Origin: Aphodomonas sp964553125 | GTDB taxonomy: Bacteria; Bacillota; Clostridia; Christensenellales; Aristaeellaceae | Reading direction: 5' to 3' | Length of the DNA: 13,205 nucleotides | NCBI GenBank assembly: GCA_964553125.1 | Contig: CAZKJW010000066.1 | Coordinates: 1-13,205, forward strand | In this document: piece by piece, positions 13,195 to 13,205 of the stretch | Position numbering within the stretch: position 1 is the first letter of the stretch | Layout: each line of letters starts with the position of its first letter | Position numbers and translations under genes: made by a program | Notes under the pieces: generated by a model | Database searches by the model: none | Told to the model about the DNA's origin: nothing | Seen by the model: the letters and a program-made list of their open reading frames with translations, nothing else

Positions 13195-13205
13195 GTGCGG
13201 CAGGG

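Overview
The window looks like a draft or metagenome-derived contig from a GC-rich Gram-positive anaerobe, most likely a gut-type clostridial Bacillota. The reasons are a Soj/Spo0J-type parA-parB pair, strong AGGAGG ribosome sites, sigma-A promoters of the TTGNNN-17-TATAAT type, an smpB-ssrA pair, a type I-C-like CRISPR repeat and a large Cna_B/SdrD_B-type surface protein. Taxonomy is inferred from gene content only. Three runs of exactly 100 N (1992-2091, 3375-3474, 7679-7778) are scaffold gaps of unknown true size.

Layout, left to right. 1-575: distal end of a CRISPR array with eight intact 33-nt repeats and a decayed ninth, read on the + strand, so the leader and any cas genes lie left of the window. 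576-818: no gene seen. 819-1478 (-): membrane-anchored SH3b protein with a C-terminal His/Cys knuckle. 1479-2169: long divergent intergenic region holding a promoter for each neighbour and an assembly gap flanked by an exact 55-bp duplication. 2170-7350 (+): secreted multidomain protein of about 1,726 residues made of SpaA/Cna_B/SdrD_B-like beta-sandwich modules, with no visible sortase signal. It overlaps by ATGA a GNAT acetyltransferase (7347-7678) that is cut off by the third gap.

The block 7899-11376 is all on the minus strand: parA, parB and a DUF1015 gene in an overlapping operon, then a CatA-like acetyltransferase whose ribosome site and start codon are buried in a long hairpin. Divergent from parA, across back-to-back promoters, is a J-domain protein (11523-12050, +). 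After it comes a 180-bp MITE-like element with terminal inverted repeats and a 15-bp direct duplication, then smpB (12325-12786) and the tmRNA gene ssrA (12809-13155) with its terminator.

Functionally, parA/parB handle chromosome segregation, smpB/ssrA form the trans-translation ribosome-rescue pair, and the CRISPR array is adaptive immunity. The surface protein and SH3b protein act at the envelope. The most unusual items are the MITE-like element between the J-domain gene and smpB, the hairpin over the cat-like start, and the sortase-less giant adhesin-like protein. I did not find a clear new multi-gene system.
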